This document shows positions 55,499 through 63,688 of a stretch of 64,000 nucleotides of DNA, in pieces. Below the pieces are notes generated by a model. The model searched no databases. It worked only from the letters and a program-made list of their open reading frames with translations, and was not told the DNA's origin. The stretch lies in contig NZ_JAKZKT010000002.1 of NCBI RefSeq assembly GCF_022808645.1, forward strand, positions 101,478-165,477. The letters run 5' to 3'. This DNA is from Bacillus litorisediminis (GTDB taxonomy: Bacteria > Bacillota > Bacilli > Bacillales > JC228). Both the position numbers and the translations under genes were made by a program. Within the stretch, counting starts at the first letter, position 1. Each line of letters opens with the position of its first letter.

Positions 55499-55714
55499 AT
55501 GCAAAAAAGTATGCAGAAAAGGGTATCACGGAGATTTAAGCGAGACTATACCGCCCTAGAAAAGGTAGAGCAGACACTAACGATGGGCTGATGTTCGAGC
55601 AGTATATGTTAATTAAGAAATCGGAAGGACTAGCGACTCCGGACCATTAACGAATACTACGTCCATTATGATATACCTTAAGGGCTCATTCGGAGCCGAT
55701 ATGGATATTATTGA
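55499..55714 (+). pseudogene. Tyrosine recombinase (integrase) remnant, N-terminal part
   Basis: After GGGGGAG, an ATG at 55499 opens MQKSMQKRVSRRFKRDYTAL and stops at 55591. Shifted frames continue with MFEQYMLIKKSEGLAT, RTINEYYVHYD and FGADMDIIELH, which together resemble the core-binding (SAM-like) domain of phage-type integrases. The catalytic domain is missing. Its place between attL and the cargo is where an integrase gene is expected. Confidence 0.65.
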
Positions 55715-56460
55715 GTTACATTTAATTGTAAATGGCTAGCAAAGTTAAACTTTGAAGAAGTCATTCAATTAGCTGGTAAAATAACTGTCATTAGGTAATT
55801 AGAAAGAGATAACTTTGAGGAAAGAATTTCTTTTGGAAAACCTATATCGTTACACGAATTCTTTTACCCTTTAATGCATGGGATATGATTCCATCGTACT
55901 AGAATGTGATAAAGAAATAGGCGACAGACCAACATTTTGATGGGAAGACATGTTCAAGAAAAGTTTAGGAAAGAAAAGCAAGTAGCCATATTCATGCCAT
56001 TACTGGAGGGGCTTGATGGTGTAGAGAAGTTGTCTAAATCGAAGAAGAACTACATCGGAATTGATGAAAGCCCATAGGAAATGTACGGGAAAGCAGTGTC
56101 TATTCCGGATGAGTTAATGAAGAAATACTTTGAACTGGTAACCGCTTTTACTCCAAACACGGAATAGAAGCAGAAGAAAAAGCTGAAAAGCCTTTTATTT
56201 CAGTTTTTCAGCAAGGGGCACTTCCAGATGAATTTTCAGAGATTGAATGGGATGGAGTTGCTGAAGTCCTTATACTACATTTACTCGTTGAATTGCAATT
56301 GATAAGCTCTAAAAGCGAAGCCCGAAGAATGATTGAAAACAGAGAAGTAAAAATAAATGGTAACGAGGTAGTAGATCCAAAGTTACAAGTTTCGATAACT
56401 GATGAATTAGTTATTCAGATTGGAAAACGCAAATTTATAAAAATAAAAACATTTCGGTAA
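55715..56460 (+). pseudogene. Tyrosyl-tRNA synthetase pseudogene (5'-truncated)
   Basis: Joined frames read WLAKLNFEEVIQLAGKITVIR, stop, [40 protein letters not shown] and [20 protein letters not shown]. This is the catalytic half of a bacterial TyrRS, with the KMSKS loop as KLSKS. The longest clean stretch ends with an S4-like RNA-binding domain (SSKSEARRMIENREVKINGN). At least four stops or frameshifts are present and the Rossmann-fold start is absent. A second TyrRS on a mobile island suggests past inhibitor resistance or tRNA-linked cargo, which is inference. Confidence 0.85.
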
Positions 56461-56769
56461 AGGAGTTCACCCTATAGTGTTACTGATAGCAAAAATAGAG
56501 AACTTATAACTCCCTTGCCCTCATATTTATGATATTCATATGTGAATGGGCAGGATGGAACCCAAGAAAAATAAAAGTAGCCCATAGGACTACTTTAATT
56601 ATTTGCAAACAATAAACTTCTGGCGTTGATTGAATAACACCACTTTTTTTAAAATACTTTGAAAGAAAATTCGTCAATAAAAGGAAGTCAATTTTATTGT
56701 GGACATTCAATAGGCTGCTTGCTGCACATTGGTTTGCAGTGCAGCGTACTGCTTTTCAGCGTCTTGCTG
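56461..56769. other. Degenerate spacer within the island
   Basis: No gene was identified. A hairpin AAAGTAG / CTACTTT (56569-56597) may have been the terminator of the synthetase gene. Short minus-strand open stretches could be transposase debris but match nothing firmly. Confidence 0.4.
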
Positions 56770-57935
56770 CTACTCGTTCACAATATAGCAATCACGAATC
56801 TTGTTGTGGCCATTAGTGTCCACATAAACCTTATATGGTCCCACCTGATAAACGTCTGCAGCGTTGTTCCTGATTAATATCTCTTCAGTAAAAGCCTCCG
56901 TCGAATCATCCGAGTATACTTCCGTAACGGTAACGGTCAGTCTGTTTTGATTACCATTGAGTCTCTCTACCGTAGCCGACGGCGTCGCGCTGACGGCAGT
57001 GACTACCTGGAGAATTACCGCGCCAAGTATTTCGGAACCATCATACACTACGACTGCATAATTCGCGCCGGCGTCAACATCGCTGCCTTTAACGCTGATC
57101 ATCGCTTTGCCGTTTGCGAATGTCGCGGAAGCCACTGAAACTCCGTCCTTTTTCAACACCGCTTTGGAACCGTCAGGGACATCCGCCGTGACGGGGATAT
57201 TGGCGTCACGCTCACTCACGATACGCTCCACCGGGGAGAGTCTTATTTCTACGCCCAGACTCGTTAAGTCTTCGTCTAAATAGTCGGACACGTACTCATA
57301 CAGCTTAACACGAAGGGCTGCATCGTCCTCCAGTGAATCGACTCTTTGGGTGATGAAACCGTATTCATTTCCGTGCAGCGCATAAGTGTGACCGCTGGAA
57401 CCAGTATGTGAAAATAGCGACGTCTCGCCTGTATCGGGATCTATACCCGTGTTAAACCATACCGCTCGATCTAATGCACTATCTGCAATAGTTGAGTCTG
57501 TGCGTAAAGCAGCCGTATCGTCGCTGCTCAAATCACGATACATAATAGAGGGGGCGATAAGGCCGCCGTGAACCAGACTTAACATTGTGTATCCTGTATA
57601 CCCGTTCGCACTTGTGTATGGTCCCGGATCGGGGCTGGTTCTCTCTGTAAAGATAAATCTCGTATTATCCTGGATCAGCTCCGGCGCTACAATCCTATCG
57701 TCAACTATGGTGACAGGAGTACCCGCAAGCCCTCGTTTGGCGTTAGTTACACCGTCGGTCACCGGGACGGAGGGTACGTTCATATTGGTCAGAGCCTGAC
57801 CTGAGTTGACGGAGACAACCATATAAGTCTTGCCGGATTCGATCGTTTTGGCCAATCTCCAATAATGTTCTGGAGTATTGAAGTCTGGGCTGGAATGTCT
57901 TGCTGTTAAGCATTGCCAGTTTACCGTCGTCCTCG
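56770..57935 (-). pseudogene. C-terminal part of a broken secreted xylanase-like protein
   Basis: This minus-strand frame overlaps the GH10 frame and carries on after a frameshift. It begins usefully near PDFNTPEHYWRLAKTIESG. A possible beta-trefoil or sandwich module follows (GKTYMVVSVNSGQALTN, GYTMLSLVHGGLIAPS). Ig-like modules come next (ERIVSERDANIPVTADV, AVLKKDGVSVASATFANGKA), and the frame ends VDTNGHNKIRDCYIVNE. Such modules are typical of large Paenibacillus-type surface enzymes. The base composition is visibly more GC-rich than the flanks. The end of the GH10 domain seems to be deleted at the junction, so it may derive from a different part of the same protein. Confidence 0.7.
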
Positions 57936-58942
57936 TTAGGGGGAACATCGCGTGAAGTGCCGTTGAATTGTACGTCGAGTTCGGTGATGCTGATCTCACA
58001 CCCGGTTTCACTATAAATCTTTAAAACTTCCTCTAAATTATCTACATTGAGTCTGAGGTTGTAATGCCCCTGTATCCCGATGCCCTCGATCAGCTTCCTG
58101 CCGTTTGCTTCAGGGTGTTCTTTCGCGTATCTTTCGTTGAGCTCCTTGACCATGGAGGCAATCGCGATGGCTTTGTTGGGGAGTTCTTCGTCGTTAAAGT
58201 CATTGTAATACAGAGTTGCGTCCGGGGCAGCCTCACGCGCGAACAAGAAGGCATCATAGATATAATCCCACCCGTTTCCGCCGTTAGCGTAAGCTGCAAA
58301 CCATCTGGACGGCCGTTCCATTGGATTAATGCCGGAGCGAAGCGCGTTTCGCCAGTCGGTCGGATTTTCCGGATTATCCCTCATGGCTTCGTTCACAACG
58401 TCCCAGGCGTCGAGCTTATAAGGACCATGACTATAGTGCCCGGCGATTGTAGAAATATACCTTTTCAGGCTGGCCCTTGCCTCGGTATAATTCTGACCAC
58501 TCGGCGGCCAGCCAGCTGACTGATTATGCCACGCCAGCGCGTGTCCAATCGTATAGAAACCGTCGGCTTTGACTTGGGTTAACATGTTGTCGGCTGTTGT
58601 GAATGACGGATCGCTAGTGGGGTTGGACCATATGGAGTCCGGCTTCGTAGCATTTTCGGGCGTCAGCGCGTTATAGTGGAACTTCATAAAATTATACTTC
58701 GCTGGATTGGTTAAGTCGGACGGGCTAACAGTATTGCCGATAAGAAAATGGTCCTTGTAGACTTCTTTCAGCGGCACAACCTCTGTCGCTGAAGTTCCCG
58801 TAGTTGCAGTGTCCAAAGCCTTCCCATTGACAACCTCTGCCGCTGAAGCATTGATGACCGGCAATGCGGTAGCGGAAAAAGAACTCAAAATAAAAACCAG
58901 CGATAAAAAATATGCCAGTAGGGTTCTAGCTTTTTCCTTCAA
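57743..58942 (-). pseudogene. GH10 endo-1,4-beta-xylanase, frameshifted
   Basis: The secreted enzyme has a signal peptide (TLLAYFLSLVFILSSFSATA) and a GH10 barrel. KFHYNALTPENATKPD is near residue 72, HALAWHNQSAGWPP near 113, the acid/base Glu is in DAWDVVNEAM near 163, and the nucleophile Glu is in ISITELDVQF near 300. After about residue 320 the frame leaves the family: the conserved final strands (usually ending in a WG-x-DG-x-SW segment) are absent and the rest is out of frame. The start is TTG at 58942 just after an eight-T tract; an ATG 12 bp upstream would be in frame if one T were lost. GC content is high, which implies transfer. Confidence 0.8.
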
Positions 58943-59246
58943 AAAAAATCATTCCTTTCATAACTTTGATCCCTTATTTTTTGTTAATTTGTGTTTTGAT
59001 GGTTCATCACGAATAAATACAATAACTCATTCCGATGGTCCTATCATACTTTGGATTTATACGAATACTCTGGTTGATTAGACATACCAAATACACCATG
59101 CCACCACTTACATTCTTGTACTCATGCACACCACGTTCTAAAAATGTATTTCTGTTATCATATCCGTACATACACTCCCCCTTCTCGTTTACGTAGTGTC
59201 AAAATACTAAATGAATTTTGACCTAAAACCTTTATTTTACTGGCTT
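58943..59246. other. Upstream region of the xylanase gene
   Basis: No gene is visible. The stretch must hold the xylanase promoter and island spacer sequence. AAAGGA lies about 10 nt before the TTG start on the minus strand. Confidence 0.4.
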
Positions 59247-59560
59247 TCACCAGTTGGTTCTAACCTCCACCCGCAACTTCTGCAAATCTTTCAAGCTGTC
59301 CACTATTTCATCGTGTGATAGGTGTTTTATTCCTTTGTGGTCTCCAGCTCTGAGTGGTGTTGTTTTCAGCTTTGGGAGTGCTATTTTCCCTGTCTTATCC
59401 AATGCAGGCAACAAGTCCCTACATGACATGTCCTTTGGCTTTCCGACTGTTCATTCAGCCACCACGCAACTATTCGTGAGTTCAGGCACACTAGACTTTT
59501 GCAAATACAGTTTTAATAGGGGTAAAAATTCAATAGCGGCCTTCTCCTCTAGAATTTTTT
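59247..59560 (-). pseudogene. DUF4338/DruA-like transposase remnant, N-terminal part
   Basis: On the minus strand, ELTNSCVVAE, stop, TVGKPKDMSCRDLLPALDKTGKIALPKLK and LRAGDHKGIKHLSHDEIVDSL follow one another up to a stop at 59247. The GxPKDMSCRxxLxxLxxxGxIxLP pattern recalls the N-terminal region of DUF4338 proteins, found in some transposases and in DruA. The rest of the protein is missing. The identification rests on memory of the pattern only. Confidence 0.4.
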
Positions 59561-59591
59561 GTAACCGCTATCATTTGGCTGAAAACTCATT

Positions 59592-59681
59592 GTTTTATAT
59601 TATAAAACCCCGTTCTCATAATTAACGGGCAATATTTCGGAATTATCCTTTTAAGAGATTGGTTGTTTTATAATATAAAAC
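59592..59681. repeat. Pair of 17-bp near-palindromes
   Basis: GTTTTATATTATAAAAC (59592-59608) and its exact reverse complement (59665-59681) lie 56 bp apart. Each is itself an 8-bp inverted repeat around one base. They may be ends of small mobile elements or operators. Confidence 0.55.
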
Positions 59682-59863
59682 TATGTTTTTTAATAATGAA
59701 TTATTTGCTTTCAATAATAGCTCGGTGTCCAATTTGTGTCAACATTATTTTCTAAATCTTTTAATTATTTCTTCAATTCTTGTTCTAGAATAATTTATTC
59801 TGATGTTGGGCTTATTTAAAAGAAAAAAACCCTCTTTCTTAGGCATTTAAAACTATAATCAAT

Positions 59864-60214
59864 ATGTCAGGATTTGAATATGAAGAAATCATTGAGTTAT
59901 TAAATGTTAATAAAGATTTCATCCTAAAAGATAATGAAAAAAATACTTATTAAATAAATTATCTACAGATGTTAAAGAACAAGATCTGGAAGATTTTTTT
60001 GAAAACACAACGGACAGGGAAATTGACAAATTTATTTCTGCCTTGATAGTGATGGGGCAATCGAAATAAAGCAAGTACAAAAAACTCGTATAGCAAGTAG
60101 AAAAACAATCAATTCCCTTAAAAAACTTTATGGACACACTTCCCAAATATGCGGTGAAAATCATTATAAAAAGTACAATGTAAATGTTACGGATTCCCAC
60201 ACAGTCCCGCCAAC
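59864..60214 (+). pseudogene. HNH-endonuclease-like gene, frameshifted and cut at attR
   Basis: The ATG at 59864 opens MSGFEYEEIIELLNVNKDFI, which stops at about 59953. Other frames continue with LSTDVKEQDLEDFFENTTDR and then KTRIASRKTINSLKKLYGHT, CGENHYKKYNVNVTDSH. The last segment resembles the zinc-finger HNH core (CxxC then ...xAHH), cut off exactly where the att repeat begins. Confidence 0.55.
60192..60214 (+). other. Attachment site copy at the far end of the island (attR)
   Basis: Exact 23-bp repeat of 55223-55245 without the rest of the tRNA. It marks the right boundary of the island. Confidence 0.85.
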
Positions 60215-60225
60215 CGAAAATACAA

Positions 60226-60264
60226 ATGCCTGAACACTATATTTTTAGTGTCAGGCATTTTTTT
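60226..60264 (+). terminator. Terminator just beyond attR, probably the original selC terminator
   Basis: AAATGCCTGA-ACACTA pairs with TAGTGTCAGGCATTT, followed by seven T on the plus strand. It lies 12 bp after attR, where selC would have ended before the insertion. It also sits at the end of the convergent membrane-protein gene. Confidence 0.8.
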
Positions 60265-60844
60265 CTTCGCTAGATTTATCTGCACTTTTTTCAGCAGCCA
60301 GAAATAGATCAGTAACCAGCTTGGCTCCAACAGCACCTGCTATATAGAACATAAATAAATAGATATACTTCATGTTTTCCCCTAATTTGAACAACCCCAT
60401 TACTTCCATGATCGGCTTAAAAAAGAAGGCAAAGAAAACAGAAACAAAGAACGCGTAAACATAATAATTTTTCCCGGTTTTACGCACCCATTGATACAGG
60501 AGCATGTAGACAACAGGGATGAGGGAGGAGTCCAGCCCTACGTTGACGGGAAAGAAGGGCAAGACTTTATGGGGATATCCCCATAAATCATTTCTGGTCC
60601 CGAAACCATCGAAATATAGAGCAATAACATGCATGCTGTATCCAAAGAATCCAATGTGGAAAGCTCTTTTGCGATCAAGAAAAAAGAAAAGCGCAATTAA
60701 TGGCACAACGAGCATCATGAAATTAAACCAAAATTCCCAGGTATACAATCCTGAAAAATCAAACCAATAATCAATCCAATTGTTAGATAGCTCTTTTTCT
60801 TGTTTGACTAACTCTTCATATTGCTTTAATTGATCACCGTTCAT
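60251..60844 (-). CDS. CBO0543-type membrane protein
   Basis: The 197-residue protein (ATG at 60844, 7 nt after AAAGGAG; an upstream ATG at 60871 lacks a site) has five or six membrane helices. It shares with the decayed gene at 26576-27005 the general layout of multicopy Bacillaceae membrane proteins of unknown function. An N-terminal Lys/Glu-rich segment (QLKQYEELVKQEKELSNN) precedes the helices. It ends in a charged tail (EKSADKSSEEKNA). Confidence 0.7.
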   Translation of the reverse strand: MNGDQLKQYEELVKQEKELSNNWIDYWFDFSGLYTWEFWFNFMMLVVPLIALFFFLDRKRAFHIGFFGYSMHVIALYFDGFGTRNDLWGYPHKVLPFFPVNVGLDSSLIPVVYMLLYQWVRKTGKNYYVYAFFVSVFFAFFFKPIMEVMGLFKLGENMKYIYLFMFYIAGAVGAKLVTDLFLAAEKSADKSSEEKNA

Positions 60845-60915
60845 CCATTTACTCCTTTGCTCTAATTGCAATGAACTGTTTTTCCATAGTTTGTACCAAT
60901 TGGAAATATTTTATG

Positions 60916-60967
60916 AAAAAGAGGTGAAACGAAAGAACCGTCCCTATGTTTCGATTTCACCTCTTTG
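60916..60967. terminator. Inverted repeat with GAACCGTCCC core
   Basis: AAAGAGGTGAAA pairs with TTTCACCTCTTT, and inside it are GAAACG / TGTTTCG-like strands and the 10-mer GAACCGTCCC that also forms the ricA terminator. It could terminate in either direction. Confidence 0.55.
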
Positions 60968-61119
60968 TTTCAATAAGTTAACCCAATTTTCACAGCATAT
61001 CTAAAAAGGCAAAGTAATATAATTTGTAACAATATGGACTGATATGTTGTTTCGGTCAGTTAGATTAAAAAGTGAAATAAGTATTCTATTTTTCCTAAAA
61101 AAAGGGGGAGAAGAAGGGG

Positions 61120-62670
61120 ATGAAAAAAAAGAGTTTTGCTTTATCTTTCATTTTCTTAAGTTTGATTTTACTTTTAATGGCATGCTCGAATGAGGGACAA
61201 ACTGGTGAGGAAAAAGAACCGAACAATGATCCTGGCGTGGTGCAGGAGCTGAAAATCGCGAATGATCAGGAGCCGGCTGGGTTAGATCCGCATAAGACGC
61301 CAGCTCATTCATCAGTACGGATTTATTCGCAAATTTATAGCGGTTTGGTTCGATTTGATGAAAACATGAATATAGTTGGCGATTTGGCGGTTGACTGGGA
61401 GCAGCCGGATGATAAAACGTATATTTTTAATCTTCATAAAGGTGTAAAATTTCACAACGGTCGGGAAATGACGGCTGAGGATGTGAAATACAGCTTTGAG
61501 CGGATTTTAGCTGAAGAAACGGCATCGCATATAGCTTCTTATTTTGCTAATGTGGAAAGCATCAAAGTCCTTGATGACTATAAAATTCAGTTTAGCCTAC
61601 AGAATACGGATGCTACGTTTCTAGCGAATTTGACGAATTCAAGTGCAGCCATCGTTCCTAAAGAAGTTGTAGAAGAAAACGGGGATTTGCAGCAGGTTGC
61701 AGTAGGAACAGGTCCGTTTAAGTTGGTAGAGTGGGTACCTGATAATCGGGTTGTTTTAGAAAAAAATGTAGACTATTACCAAGAAGGCTTACCAAAGCTT
61801 GACAAAGTGATTTACTACACAATGAAGGAAGAAGCTGCTAGATTATCGGCGATTCGCACAGGGGAAGTGGATTTAACAACCCTTACCGCTCAATCTGCGG
61901 CACTTATTGAAAAAGAAAAGAATGTGCAGATAAAAAGCTATCAATCCTTAGAATACAGCTATGTTGGTTTTAATGTAAATGCGGAGCCGTTAAACCATGA
62001 AAAAGTTCGCCAGGCTTTAAGTTTAGCAACAAACCGTCAAAGTATAGCTGACATTGTCTGGAATGGGGATGCGATTATTTCTGGACCGGTTGCGCCTTCG
62101 ATGGGAGATTGGGCAATAGATGTAACACAGCATGAGCTTTATTCCAATGATCTTGAAAAAGCAAAACAGCTTTTAACGGAAGCGGGATATCCGGATGGAT
62201 TTGATATTACGATTACGACAGCATCAACGTATGCAGACATGGTGGATACTGCGCAAATTCTGCAGCAGCAATGGGCAGAAATTGGCGTCAATGCGGAGAT
62301 TAAGCAAATCGAATGGGGCGAATATATCGATACGTGGTCTAATACGTCGGCTGATATTTTAGTAGGTCGCAACGGTTCTGGTACCGACCCAGACCGTGCC
62401 CTCAATTATTTCTTCCATACAAATGGGTCCGCCAATGTATGGGGCTTCTCGGACAGCGAATTTGACAGCTTGGTAGAAACAGGTAAAACGGCAATCAACC
62501 CAGATGAAAGAAAGCAAATCTATGTAGAGGCGCAAGAAAGATTACTAGAATTATCACCAAATTTATTCCTGGTGTCACCGATGAAGTACGTGGCGGTGCG
62601 GAATTCAGTCGAAGGCTTTACGCCATATCCGCATAACGGCGAATACATTGTCGAGACATCGAAAAAATGA
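61120..62670 (+). CDS. ABC transporter substrate-binding lipoprotein (peptide/nickel type)
   Basis: The 516-residue protein is a family 5 solute-binding lipoprotein: signal peptide with lipobox LMAC (Cys about residue 22), an acidic linker, then the Opp/Dpp fold. FHNGREMTAEDVKYSFERIL near residue 110, VGTGPFKLVEW near 200 and FNVNAEPLNHEKVRQALSLA near 285 are typical. It captures oligopeptides or similar ligands outside the membrane for the permeases encoded downstream. GGGGGAGAAG precedes the ATG. Confidence 0.9.
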   Translation: MKKKSFALSFIFLSLILLLMACSNEGQTGEEKEPNNDPGVVQELKIANDQEPAGLDPHKTPAHSSVRIYSQIYSGLVRFDENMNIVGDLAVDWEQPDDKTYIFNLHKGVKFHNGREMTAEDVKYSFERILAEETASHIASYFANVESIKVLDDYKIQFSLQNTDATFLANLTNSSAAIVPKEVVEENGDLQQVAVGTGPFKLVEWVPDNRVVLEKNVDYYQEGLPKLDKVIYYTMKEEAARLSAIRTGEVDLTTLTAQSAALIEKEKNVQIKSYQSLEYSYVGFNVNAEPLNHEKVRQALSLATNRQSIADIVWNGDAIISGPVAPSMGDWAIDVTQHELYSNDLEKAKQLLTEAGYPDGFDITITTASTYADMVDTAQILQQQWAEIGVNAEIKQIEWGEYIDTWSNTSADILVGRNGSGTDPDRALNYFFHTNGSANVWGFSDSEFDSLVETGKTAINPDERKQIYVEAQERLLELSPNLFLVSPMKYVAVRNSVEGFTPYPHNGEYIVETSKK

Positions 62671-62673
62671 TGA

Positions 62674-62701
62674 AGCAGAGGCTGCTTTTTTGGGCAGCCT
62701 C
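62674..62701 (+). promoter_or_regulatory. Intercistronic hairpin after the binding-protein gene
   Basis: GAGGCTGC pairs with GCAGCCTC (loop T-rich) without a following T-run. Such stems often protect the 3' end of abundant binding-protein mRNA and lower expression of the permease genes. Confidence 0.65.
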
Positions 62702-62722
62702 CGACTTTGAATAAGGGTGAGC

Positions 62723-63670
62723 ATGATGTATGCATACATTCTAAGAAGATTATTGATGTTAGTTCCTGTTTTATTTGGAATCTCGGTGGTTGTCTTTTTT
62801 ACATTAAGAATTATCCCCGGTGATGTCGCCCAGACGATTTTAGGCACGGACGCTACGCCTGAAGCCTTGGCACAGCTGAGGAAGGAATTCGGCTTGGATT
62901 TACCACTGCTGGAGCAGTATGTCCATTGGATGGGTGGCGTACTCACAGGCGATTTCGGAGAATCGATGCGGACAGGAAAAGAGATTCTTCCTGATATTTT
63001 AAGCCGTTTTGCCATTACCTTTGAGTTAACACTTCTGGCAGCGATTATATCTTGGATTATTGCCATCCCTCTAGGAATTATTGCTGGAATAAAGCGAAAT
63101 TCAAAAACGGATTTTACCGTCAGAATCATTTCTTTACTTGGTGTATCAGTGCCAAACTTTGCTTTTGCGATTGTCATTATCTTACTGCTAGCCATTTATT
63201 TTTCTTATAGTCCTCCTGTTGGATATGTAGGTTTTTTTGAGGATCCGATTCGAAATCTCCAAATTTTATTATTACCGGCATTTGTCCTAGGGACCTCAAT
63301 GGCTGGTGCAGTAATGAGGATGACTCGCTCTTCCATTTTAGAAATATTGAGGCAGGACTTTATTCGAACCATTCGCGCTAAGGGTGCAAAGGAGCGGGTT
63401 GTGATTTTTAATCATGCCTTACGAAATGCGATGATACCAATCTTAACCATTATCGGTATGCAAATCGGGGTTTTACTCGGGGGAACGGTTATCATTGAAC
63501 AGATTTTTTCATTGCCAGGTTTGGGACAACTTGTGCTGACAGGAATTAATCAGCGTGACTTTACCGTTGTACAAGGCTCTGTCCTCTTTATTGCCTTTGT
63601 TTTTGTCATCATCAATTTAATTGTTGACCTCCTATATTCGTATTTGGACCCAAGAATCACGTACAAATAA
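62723..63670 (+). CDS. ABC transporter permease, DppB/OppB type
   Basis: The 315-residue permease has six predicted membrane helices. The N-terminal YILRRLLMLVPVLFGISVVVF is typical of OppB-like subunits, as are GDVAQTILG and the EAA loop IRTIRAKGAKERVVIFNHALRNA near residue 215. The ATG at 62723 or 62726 follows AAGGGTG; a GTG at 62717 is an alternative. It is part of the operon with the binding protein and the next permease. Confidence 0.9.
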   Translation: MMYAYILRRLLMLVPVLFGISVVVFFTLRIIPGDVAQTILGTDATPEALAQLRKEFGLDLPLLEQYVHWMGGVLTGDFGESMRTGKEILPDILSRFAITFELTLLAAIISWIIAIPLGIIAGIKRNSKTDFTVRIISLLGVSVPNFAFAIVIILLLAIYFSYSPPVGYVGFFEDPIRNLQILLLPAFVLGTSMAGAVMRMTRSSILEILRQDFIRTIRAKGAKERVVIFNHALRNAMIPILTIIGMQIGVLLGGTVIIEQIFSLPGLGQLVLTGINQRDFTVVQGSVLFIAFVFVIINLIVDLLYSYLDPRITYK

Positions 63671-63688
63671 GCCATTGAAGGTAAGGAA

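Larger units (their letters stand above)
55223..60214. mobile_element. Decayed genomic island inserted at the 3' end of selC
   Basis: A 23-bp segment that forms the 3' end of selC (55223-55245) is repeated exactly at 60192-60214, as expected for attL and attR of a tyrosine-recombinase element. Between them lie an integrase remnant next to attL, a tyrosyl-tRNA synthetase remnant, a broken GH10 xylanase gene, a transposase-like remnant and a truncated HNH gene. Beyond attR comes what looks like the original selC terminator. All cargo is broken, so the element can no longer excise by itself. Confidence 0.88.

Noticed and set aside
60192..60214. Partial second tRNA gene
   Set aside because: Only the 3' 21 bases of selC plus two more are present; it is an attachment site copy.
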